From Phycisphaerae bacterium (GTDB taxonomy: Bacteria > Chloroflexota > Anaerolineae > 4572-78 > J111): DNA of 64,000 bases. The DNA is taken from positions 1-64,000 of the forward strand of contig JANQQF010000104.1 of NCBI GenBank assembly GCA_028285035.1. Direction: 5' to 3'. The notes under the pieces are model-generated. The model ran no database searches and was not told the origin of the DNA. It worked only from the letters and a program-made list of their open reading frames with translations. Each line of letters begins with the position of its first letter. The stretch's first letter is position 1. Of the stretch, positions 57,654 to 64,000 are shown piece by piece. The position numbers were made by a program, and so were the translations under genes.

Positions 57654-59597
57654 TTACAGTTTCATATCATCCGCAACCCAGGCCAGCTCTAGTTCTTCAA
57701 GCTTGTAGCGGGTTGGCGTGCCCGTTTCAACATCCCACCCATTTTGCCGATAGTATTCGTCCAAAGCTGCGTCCCATTCGGACTTATCAATCTTCAAGCC
57801 GTCACTGTTACCACCCTTGAGCGCTTTCTTGAACATCTTTTCAGGCAGAGTATCGTGTTGACGGTCAATACCTTCACGGGCGTTGAAGGCTCGCATCATG
57901 TTGAGCCGTCGCTCGCCCACAGTTTGTAACTCGTCGATCGTTACATCCCAGCCCGTGGTATTGTTAATCAAGGACAACAAGTCATCGGGCGTGTAGAGCT
58001 GCCACGAGGGGCCAAAGACAAACTGACAAACATTGACGCTGTCTGTCGCACTGTAGAAGTATTGCGTCTTTCGAGCAAAATCTACTTTACCAGGCCCTAA
58101 TGAGAGATTGGGCTGCACTTCAGTCAAGTCCAATGCTTCAAACTGATCAGCATAATCAATCTCATCACCCTCATAGACCCCGTCGTGCTCACTGCTTTGG
58201 TGATCCGACCCAAAGGGGTTGACCGCATAAATCAAGGCCAAGCTACGCTTGAGTTGAGGCATATGGGCCGGTGCTTCTTGACGGTGACTAGTAATGAGAT
58301 ATTGGTGGGTATCTTTACCAATATGCTCGGCAGCCGCTTCGGAACCCATCGCCAAAATCTTGCCAAATCCTTCTTGTTTAGCAATCATCTCGGTCATCTG
58401 GACCATCGCTTCAGCATTACCAAACTTCAGTTCAATTCCACCGGTATCCTCAGTCGTGATTTTGCCATTCTCAAAAGCTTCCATCGCCCAAGCGATCGTT
58501 GCCCCACAGGAGATCGTGTCCATCCCGTACATGTTGCACAGCTCATTGGCCTTAGAAATCGCCGCCAAATCATCAATTCCACAGTAGTTTCCAAAGGTTG
58601 AGGTTGTTTCATATTCTGGACCACCATAGTGCGGATCAACTTTGTAAGGCCCATCCGTGATTTCGACCACACGCTTACAACGAATGGTGCAGCTAAAACA
58701 GGTGTCACGACCCCGCAAGTCCTGCTTATCCTCGGCTGCGCCCATCAAAATGGTGTCATACATCGTGGTACCATCAATCTTTTCCCAATTATCAAAAACA
58801 CCACTGTTAAAGTTGAAGGTAGGTAAGCCACCAACGGCATGCTGCGGCCCTGTCGTTTCAGCGGTACCATACTTCCCTAAACCAGCAACATCGGAGTCGG
58901 GGAATAGCTTTGCACCTTGTTTAGCCAGATCAATTAGGGCTCGTTTGTCGGCCAGTTGGTAATTTTTCTTGCCCCGCTTACCACGGACCACAACGGCTTT
59001 TAGCTTCTTACTGCCCATCACAGCCCCCATTCCGGTGCGGCCATTGGCTCGGTTGCTCATATTGATGATGCAGGAGAAGTTAACGCCATTCTCGCCAGAA
59101 GGACCAACCTGAGCAATCTCAATGCGATTATCGCCCGTCTCTTCCTTGAGAATTGTATCAACTTCACCCGTTATTTTACCCCACAAGTGGCTGGCATCAC
59201 GCAACTCATATTCGCCATCCTGGACCCACAGGTAAACAGGCTTGGGTGAAATCCCTTTAAAGATAAACGCATCAAAGCCAGCATATTTCATCTCAGCGGG
59301 AAAAAATCCACCACATTGAGCATCACCGATAGCTCCCGTCAGCGGACTTTTCGCGGTTGCAGTCATTCGGCTTTGCCCAGACACTGGTGCGCCAGTGGTC
59401 ACCCCAACAGACAGGGCTAAAATATTGTCCGGTCCAAGCGGGTCTGCTCCAGCAGGCATATCACGGAGCATGTAATACATATTGAGGGCACTGCCCCCCA
59501 TATACTTTCGATAAAATGCTTCTGAGGGCTCTTCAACTTCGATCTCACCGGTTGTTAAATTAACATGCAAAATTTTACCGTTATATCCGTTTGGCAT
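57654..59597 (-). CDS. Aldehyde:ferredoxin oxidoreductase, tungsten/molybdopterin type
   Basis: A 647-residue AOR-family enzyme that oxidises aldehydes to acids with ferredoxin. The N-terminal Asn-Gly-Lys-Ile-Leu-His-Val-Asn-Leu and Gly-Gly-Ser-Ala-Leu-Asn motifs are typical. The cluster motif Cys-Phe-Ser-Cys-Thr-Ile-Arg-Cys near residue 302 and a late Cys in Val-Asn-Val-Cys-Gln-Phe near 528 hold the 4Fe-4S cluster. It is full length. The MoaD-like gene lies immediately upstream on the same strand, which is usual for AOR loci. The metal, W or Mo, cannot be read. Confidence 0.93.
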   Translation of the reverse strand: MPNGYNGKILHVNLTTGEIEVEEPSEAFYRKYMGGSALNMYYMLRDMPAGADPLGPDNILALSVGVTTGAPVSGQSRMTATAKSPLTGAIGDAQCGGFFPAEMKYAGFDAFIFKGISPKPVYLWVQDGEYELRDASHLWGKITGEVDTILKEETGDNRIEIAQVGPSGENGVNFSCIINMSNRANGRTGMGAVMGSKKLKAVVVRGKRGKKNYQLADKRALIDLAKQGAKLFPDSDVAGLGKYGTAETTGPQHAVGGLPTFNFNSGVFDNWEKIDGTTMYDTILMGAAEDKQDLRGRDTCFSCTIRCKRVVEITDGPYKVDPHYGGPEYETTSTFGNYCGIDDLAAISKANELCNMYGMDTISCGATIAWAMEAFENGKITTEDTGGIELKFGNAEAMVQMTEMIAKQEGFGKILAMGSEAAAEHIGKDTHQYLITSHRQEAPAHMPQLKRSLALIYAVNPFGSDHQSSEHDGVYEGDEIDYADQFEALDLTEVQPNLSLGPGKVDFARKTQYFYSATDSVNVCQFVFGPSWQLYTPDDLLSLINNTTGWDVTIDELQTVGERRLNMMRAFNAREGIDRQHDTLPEKMFKKALKGGNSDGLKIDKSEWDAALDEYYRQNGWDVETGTPTRYKLEELELAWVADDMKL

Positions 59598-59662
59598 TGC
59601 GTTCTCCTTTGAATATAGATTGTTTAACAGGTAGTTGCCTACATTACAATTTTTGATATCAT

Positions 59663-59893
59663 TTACCCGCCCGCAATGAGGCGGAATAAATCAAGCTGCT
59701 CTCCTGGCTGTAATGTGTGACTTTTTTCAACTTCACTCCCATTGATCGCAGCTGATACTTTTTGTTTGATTTTGAGTTGTTCGACCACATCGGCAATTGT
59801 GGTCCCTTCGGCCAATTCAAGGGTGGTTCGACCTTTGGCCTGGCGGGGTAAATAGTCGCGCAAAATGCCGTGTAAGGTTATCTGAATTTCCAA
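59663..59893 (-). CDS. MoaD/ThiS-like sulfur-carrier protein
   Basis: A 76-residue ubiquitin-like protein ending in Ala-Gly-Gly, the Gly-Gly tail that is adenylated and thiocarboxylated during molybdopterin synthesis. It lies 65 bp before the AOR gene on the same strand and likely supplies sulfur for the pterin cofactor of that enzyme. The fold is supported by Asp-Leu-Phe-Arg-Leu-Ile-Ala-Gly-Gly at the end and Leu-Arg-Asp-Tyr-Leu near residue 11. Confidence 0.85.
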   Translation of the reverse strand: MEIQITLHGILRDYLPRQAKGRTTLELAEGTTIADVVEQLKIKQKVSAAINGSEVEKSHTLQPGEQLDLFRLIAGG

Positions 59894-60034
59894 AGTATTA
59901 CCTCATCATTAGTGGTTTACAAATGAAAAATGACCCAGGACAAATGACAACTTAGTTGGACCATTTTAGTTCATTTCAATCAAATTGTAAACAACGTAAA
60001 TTGTGATCTTGCTTGACTAATGTATACAGCTAAA

Positions 60035-60093
60035 TTCGCAATAAAAATTTGTTAGATTACGAATATCGTGATAGATTAGCGAATAATTGCGAA
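60035..60093 (+). promoter_or_regulatory. Inverted repeat upstream of the Lrp-type gene
   Basis: TTCGCAAT (60035-60042) and its inverse ATTGCGAA (60086-60093) flank an AT-rich stretch 17 bp before the gene start. It could be an operator of the regulator itself, but the evidence is only the dyad. Confidence 0.35.
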
Positions 60094-60109
60094 AAAGGCA
60101 ATATTTATT

Positions 60110-60571
60110 ATGGACCAGCTAGACATTGCTATTATTCGGGCCTTACAAATTGATGCTCGAAAGCCCTACACAGATATCGCCAAAGAATTAGACGTTGCGG
60201 AGAGTACTATTCGCAATCGTGTGTCACGTCTTCTGGCTGATGACACGCTTCGCCTCCGAGCGACCTTCGACTATTTCAAACTTGGGTTTAATGCCTCCGC
60301 CTTCATCCATATCACAGTTCAACCTGGTACCGATGAGGATGTTGCGGATCAGTTGAAGCAAATTCCCGAAGTGAGTTATTTGATGGCCGTGGCAGGTGAG
60401 GCTGACTTGTTGGCTGAACTCACTTGTCGTAATCAAGCCCATTTGATGGACGTCGTTATCAGTCAAATTCGAACAATTCCAGGTATCATAAAAACAGATA
60501 CCCAAATGATTATGCGTGTTTACAAAGAATTATTGCCTAGTTTGGATGAGTTGGAACACAGCAATAGATGA
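60110..60571 (+). CDS. Lrp/AsnC family transcriptional regulator
   Basis: A 153-residue regulator with an N-terminal winged helix (Met-Asp-Gln-Leu-Asp-Ile-Ala-Ile-Ile near residue 1, Thr-Ile-Arg-Asn-Arg-Val near 34) and a C-terminal RAM domain (Ala-Gly-Glu-Ala-Asp-Leu-Leu-Ala-Glu near 96). The AsnC signature is clear. It is divergent from the AOR and MoaD genes and upstream of the GcvT-family gene, so it may control either. The ligand is unknown. Confidence 0.9.
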   Translation: MDQLDIAIIRALQIDARKPYTDIAKELDVAESTIRNRVSRLLADDTLRLRATFDYFKLGFNASAFIHITVQPGTDEDVADQLKQIPEVSYLMAVAGEADLLAELTCRNQAHLMDVVISQIRTIPGIIKTDTQMIMRVYKELLPSLDELEHSNR

Positions 60572-60718
60572 CTACCCCCGAGGTAATCAATAATTGTTGG
60601 CGTATAGTGACTCTAAAAATGTCTACACGAATAATCATGTTTACGTACCACAACCTTAACGTCAACAGAAGTTAGCCAAATAAAACCAATCATTTAACTT
60701 AAACTTTGGAGAAGCTAT

Positions 60719-61924
60719 ATGGTCAAAACAACGCCTTTTTATTTGCGTACTGGGCCGCTCAATGAAACGATGTTGTGGGAGCATTGGGCGGGCTATGCTG
60801 TGGCCCTGAAGTATCAGCATTCAGAGATATTTGAATATTATGCCGTACGCAACAGTGCGGGACTGTTTGACACCTCCCCCCTATTCAAGTATCGCATCAA
60901 GGGGCCAGACGCCACCAAGTTTTTGGCTGGGGTTCTGACCCGCGATATTCGGACGTGCGCTACGGGGCAAGCCCAATACACCATTTGGTGCGATGATGAT
61001 GGCTGGATCGTGGAGGATGGGGTCATTCTGCATATTGCCGATGACGAGTATTGGCTCACCTCTGCTGAGCCAAATCTACGTTACTTTAGCCAACTTATTG
61101 GCTTCAACGACGTCACGATTGATGACATCACAGATGACTATGGTCTGCTGGCTTTACAGGGTCCGCATAGTCTTAATATCTTGAATCAACTCAGCAAAGA
61201 TGTAAAAAAGCTAGGCTATTTTGATCTGACCAAAACCAAAATTGCAGGCAAAAAAGTGACCGTTTCTCGCACTGGCTACTCCGGCGATCTTGGCTATGAA
61301 ATTTGGATGGACGCAGAGGATGCAATCACTATTTGGGATACGTTGATGGAAGCTGGGGCTGGCTACAATATCACGCCCTTTGGCCAAAAAGTGTTGCACA
61401 TGACCCGGCTCGATGCGGGACTACTCATGATTGATGTCGAGTTCCACACCGCCCGTTTTGCCTGGACCGATGAGCAGCGCTCCAGTCCTGTCGAGCTTGG
61501 CTTTGGCTGGATGTTCCGCAAACTGAAAGATGACGACCGCCCCTTCATTGGTCGCCGCGCCATCGAAAAAGAGCTGGCTAATGGAAGTTCCCGCTGGAAA
61601 CTCGTTGGCATCGAAGTCGATTGGCAATCGTATGAGACACTCTACAATAATTTGGGGATGATTGCCCCCAAAGACACCACCCTGATTGAAGAGGCAATGT
61701 CTTTGTATAATGACGACAAAAGCTGGGCTGGCCACACCACCAGTTATGGCTACTCTAGCATTTTGAAAAAGCATATCGCCATCGCCAAGGTTCTCCCTGC
61801 TAAAGCCAAGTTGGGCACCGAACTTCAATTAGAGTTGATGGTCAATGACCGCCCCCGCTATGTCAAAGCCAAAGTGGTCAAGATGCCCTTTTACAATCCG
61901 CCGAGCAAGACGGCGAAAGCATAG
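60719..61924 (+). CDS. GcvT-family aminomethyltransferase-like protein
   Basis: A 401-residue GcvT/DMSP demethylase-type protein that binds folate. Conserved parts are Leu-Phe-Asp-Thr-Ser-Pro-Leu near residue 50, Leu-Leu-Ala-Leu-Gln-Gly-Pro-His near 142 and Arg-Thr-Gly-Tyr-Ser-Gly-Asp-Leu-Gly-Tyr-Glu near 183, which form the folate-binding core. The substrate could be glycine, dimethylglycine, sarcosine or DMSP. The other gcv genes are absent, so a role in demethylation is favoured. It starts 147 bp after the Lrp-type gene and is likely transcribed with the flavoprotein gene next to it. Confidence 0.87.
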   Translation: MVKTTPFYLRTGPLNETMLWEHWAGYAVALKYQHSEIFEYYAVRNSAGLFDTSPLFKYRIKGPDATKFLAGVLTRDIRTCATGQAQYTIWCDDDGWIVEDGVILHIADDEYWLTSAEPNLRYFSQLIGFNDVTIDDITDDYGLLALQGPHSLNILNQLSKDVKKLGYFDLTKTKIAGKKVTVSRTGYSGDLGYEIWMDAEDAITIWDTLMEAGAGYNITPFGQKVLHMTRLDAGLLMIDVEFHTARFAWTDEQRSSPVELGFGWMFRKLKDDDRPFIGRRAIEKELANGSSRWKLVGIEVDWQSYETLYNNLGMIAPKDTTLIEEAMSLYNDDKSWAGHTTSYGYSSILKKHIAIAKVLPAKAKLGTELQLELMVNDRPRYVKAKVVKMPFYNPPSKTAKA

Positions 61925-61966
61925 GTTGGAAGGCTGGAATGATGTAACAAAACCCACCCTTCCAAC
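61925..61966 (+). terminator. Stem-loop after the GcvT-like gene
   Basis: GTTGGAAGG and CCTTCCAAC enclose a 24-nt loop. No T run follows. Expression may continue into the next gene. Confidence 0.45.
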
Positions 61967-62040
61967 ATCTAAACTAACGCTCAATTTGCGAATATACACA
62001 CTCTCAAAAACAACCCTTTACTCACAAAAAGGTAACAATT

Positions 62041-63648
62041 ATGGCAAAATCGAAAGAACAAAGCATTAGTAAAAAATATGATGCAATCGTTATTGGGGCA
62101 GGTCACAATGGCCTAGTCAATGGCGCGTATTTAGCCAAACGCGGCCTAAAAACCCTCATTTTGGAGAAGCGCCATCTCGTCGGCGGGGCAGCAATCACTG
62201 AGGAGCTCCACCCCGGCTTTAACTTTACGACGTTCTCCTACGCCCTCAGTCTGATCCGCCCGGACATCGTTCAGGATTTGGAACTGGTCAAACATGGGAT
62301 GGTGGTGCTCAAGATGCCGACTACCTTCGCTCCACTGGAGAATGGTGATTATTTGTATATGGGCGATGATCACTACGCGAATTATCACGAAATTGCCCGA
62401 CACTCGAAAAAGGATGCAGAAGCCTACGACGATTACGCCACAATGGTCGAAAAGGTTTGCCAAGTGGTTAAGCCTCTCTTTGACCAAGTCCCACCCGATA
62501 TTTTCAGCGAAGATCCGGCGGAATTGGCTCGAATGGCAGCTGTGGGCAAACATCTGCGTGGGGCTGACAAAAAGACGTTACATATGCTAACCCGTTTCCT
62601 CACCGGCAGTGCGGCTGAAATTCTGGATGACTACTTCGAATCGGACATTATGAAAGGCTACTTGTCTTCCAGCGGCATCATCGGCAGCAAAGTCGGGCCA
62701 CGCTCGCAAGGATCGGGCATCGTTTTGCTCTTCCATAATATGGGCGAATATGATGGGGTTTTTGGCGAATGGGGGTTTCATAAAGGTGGCAATGGTGGGT
62801 TTACCCAAGTGTTGGCCCGCTCCGCCCAATCCTTTGGAGCCGAAATCAAGCTAAATGCAGGCGTCTCACGCGTGCTCACGAAAAATGGTGAGACTAAGGG
62901 TGTGGTTCTTGAAAATGGAGATGAAATTTATGCGGATACCGTAGTCAGTGCTATTGACCCCCGCCGTACCTTCCTGCAACTGGTCGAACCGCGCGAGTTG
63001 CCAACCGATTTAGTGGAGAGCATTCAAAGTTACAAATTCCAGGGGGTATCGGCCAAGGTCAACTTTGCCCTTGATGATTTGCCAAAATATCCGGCAATGG
63101 GTGATCAGACAGATATGTATCGTGGCTTCCTCAATATCGGTCCCTCGCTAGATTATCTAGAGCGGGCCTTTGATGATGCCAAATATGGCACCTTCAGTCG
63201 ACGCCCCTACATTGATGGTTGTATTCAATCCACCATCGACCCCGATATGACCCCACCAGGCAAACACATTATGTCTAACTTCATTCAATATTGTCCGTAT
63301 GAGTTGAAAGATAGTGATTGGGACACCGAGCGAGAAAATCTCGGTGACACGGTTCAGAAGACGCTGGAGTCCTTCTTCCCCGGCTTCAGTGATCTGGTCA
63401 TCCACCGCGAGGTGGTCACCCCACTAGACATCGAGCGGGTGGTTGGCCTCAGCGAGGGCAACATCTTCGCCGGCGAGTTCCTGGCCCCGCAGATGTATTT
63501 CTTCCGCCCCGCCCCCGGGTGGAACCAATACCGCACCCCGATCAAGGGCTACTACCAATGCGGCTCCGGCACCCACCCCGGCGGCTGTGTTATCGGTGGC
63601 CCTGGCAAACTAGCCTCGGAACAGATTATTGGGGATTTGCAGAAGTAA
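62041..63648 (+). CDS. Phytoene-desaturase-like FAD/NAD(P) oxidoreductase
   Basis: A 535-residue flavoprotein of the amine oxidase/phytoene desaturase family (COG1233). The FAD motif Val-Ile-Gly-Ala-Gly-His-Asn-Gly-Leu near residue 17 and Val-Gly-Gly-Ala-Ala near 47 are conserved, and Gly-Ser-Gly-Thr-His-Pro-Gly-Gly-Cys-Val near 510 is the late FAD contact. It resembles the PYROXD2-like or carotenoid-associated branch, but no carotenoid genes are nearby. It follows the GcvT-like gene by 116 bp. The substrate is unknown. Confidence 0.86.
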   Translation: MAKSKEQSISKKYDAIVIGAGHNGLVNGAYLAKRGLKTLILEKRHLVGGAAITEELHPGFNFTTFSYALSLIRPDIVQDLELVKHGMVVLKMPTTFAPLENGDYLYMGDDHYANYHEIARHSKKDAEAYDDYATMVEKVCQVVKPLFDQVPPDIFSEDPAELARMAAVGKHLRGADKKTLHMLTRFLTGSAAEILDDYFESDIMKGYLSSSGIIGSKVGPRSQGSGIVLLFHNMGEYDGVFGEWGFHKGGNGGFTQVLARSAQSFGAEIKLNAGVSRVLTKNGETKGVVLENGDEIYADTVVSAIDPRRTFLQLVEPRELPTDLVESIQSYKFQGVSAKVNFALDDLPKYPAMGDQTDMYRGFLNIGPSLDYLERAFDDAKYGTFSRRPYIDGCIQSTIDPDMTPPGKHIMSNFIQYCPYELKDSDWDTERENLGDTVQKTLESFFPGFSDLVIHREVVTPLDIERVVGLSEGNIFAGEFLAPQMYFFRPAPGWNQYRTPIKGYYQCGSGTHPGGCVIGGPGKLASEQIIGDLQK

Positions 63649-63674
63649 GGGAAAGTAGCAAGGTAGCAAAGTTA

Positions 63675-63704
63675 CAAGGTCGTAGGCAGGTGTCTGCGAC
63701 CTTG
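63675..63704. terminator. Terminator after the flavoprotein gene
   Basis: CAAGGTC and GACCTTG with an inner GCAG/CTGC stem, followed by TTGTTGTTTTT. It lies between convergent genes. Confidence 0.65.
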
Positions 63705-63722
63705 TTGTTTTTCGGGTGAAAA

Positions 63723-64000
63723 TTATTTTTTGTACTCAACCCAAAGCCAGCCACAATAGACTACAATGATCAACAAAAAGGTAATGATCATAACAAGGCT
63801 TAACGGCACAGAGATCAATTCAAACCAGACAAAACCCCAATACCAACGGATCAAACTCCCCACAATCAAACCAGGGGGAAAGATCCAAACAAGATAGTAG
63901 AGTTCAGGCAGTTCTTTAAGGGTTAGGGGTAAAAAATATTGTCGCCATGTTAATTTTTCTCCACCAGTTGCAGTCTTGATGAATTCTGCAAAAGAGTTTG
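63723..64000 (-). CDS. Membrane protein, C-terminal part (partial)
   Basis: The minus-strand frame ending with TAA at 63723-63725 is open to the window edge, for about 91 residues. It contains two hydrophobic helices (around Leu-Val-Trp-Ile-Phe-Pro-Pro-Gly-Leu-Ile-Val-Gly and Leu-Val-Met-Ile-Ile-Thr-Phe-Leu-Leu-Ile-Ile-Val-Val). The N-terminus and family are outside the window. Confidence 0.65.
   Translation of the reverse strand, partial: NSFAEFIKTATGGEKLTWRQYFLPLTLKELPELYYLVWIFPPGLIVGSLIRWYWGFVWFELISVPLSLVMIITFLLIIVVYCGWLWVEYKK

Overview
The window looks like the chromosome of a free-living Chloroflexota bacterium (Anaerolineae or Caldilineae-like). This is an inference from style. The peptide-type solute-binding protein carries the Val/Glu-rich spacer after its lipobox that is common in that phylum. 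There are CRTAC1-like FG-GAP proteins, a giant STAND ATPase with WD40 repeats, a LysM secreted protein, and many palindromic intergenic repeats. No rRNA, tRNA, CRISPR array, prophage or transposase was seen.

Layout. 1-8 kb is an alpha-galactoside locus: the tail of a probable sugar-binding protein, a GH36 alpha-galactosidase, galactokinase, an AraC regulator and a GH4 glycosidase. 8-14 kb holds a TetR regulator, two tandem paralogous membrane proteins, a Gfo/Idh/MocA oxidoreductase, a small membrane protein with a MarR regulator, and an aminotransferase.

14.4-35.4 kb is the centrepiece, a zinc-starvation island. It starts with a Fur-family (Zur-like) regulator and a znuACB-type ABC importer whose binding protein is full of His/Asp/Glu repeats. 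It continues with a V4R-domain protein, zinc-free paralogues of ribosomal proteins L28, S18 and S14, a flavoprotein, an MFS transporter, a FeoB-like GTPase/permease, a DsrE-like protein, four COG0523 GTPases, a methyltransferase, a SufU scaffold, a zinc-ribbon protein and a WD40 protein. Copies of one dyad, AAATGAGA-N5-TCTCATTT, precede most transcription units and often overlap the -10 box. I read it as the Zur box. One more copy lies at 41.5 kb before a NicO-type metal permease fused to a TolB-like propeller, which is followed by HisI and MoaB/MogA.

The most unusual single gene is at 28403-29545. Its frame is interrupted by a UGA at codon 17. The UGA is followed by a stem-loop with a GGUCU apical loop at the same distance as in the E. 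coli fdhF SECIS element, so it is a candidate selenoprotein in a family that resembles DegT-type PLP enzymes without the usual lysine.

35.4-41.1 kb adds other metal circuits. A cobalamin riboswitch with an inserted AT-rich hairpin and a terminator precedes a peptide/nickel-type ABC importer and a methyltransferase. A MerR regulator is followed by a perfect 22-bp dyad in a 20-bp promoter spacer and then a 33-residue, nine-cysteine metallothionein-like peptide.

45-52 kb is a quaternary-amine type catabolic cluster: GlxA/CdhR-like regulator, Rieske oxygenase, aldehyde dehydrogenase, 3-hydroxyacyl-CoA/carnitine-type dehydrogenase, ThDP enzyme and GNAT. 52.8-57.5 kb carries a STAND ATPase of the conflict-system type (EAD1-like domain, NTPase, transmembrane helix, WD40) and a LysM protein. 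57.6-63.7 kb has an aldehyde:ferredoxin oxidoreductase with a MoaD-like protein, an Lrp regulator, a GcvT-family protein and a phytoene-desaturase-like flavoprotein. A membrane protein runs off the end. Coordinates of starts were chosen from ribosome-binding sites where these were visible. All function calls rest on reading motifs by eye.
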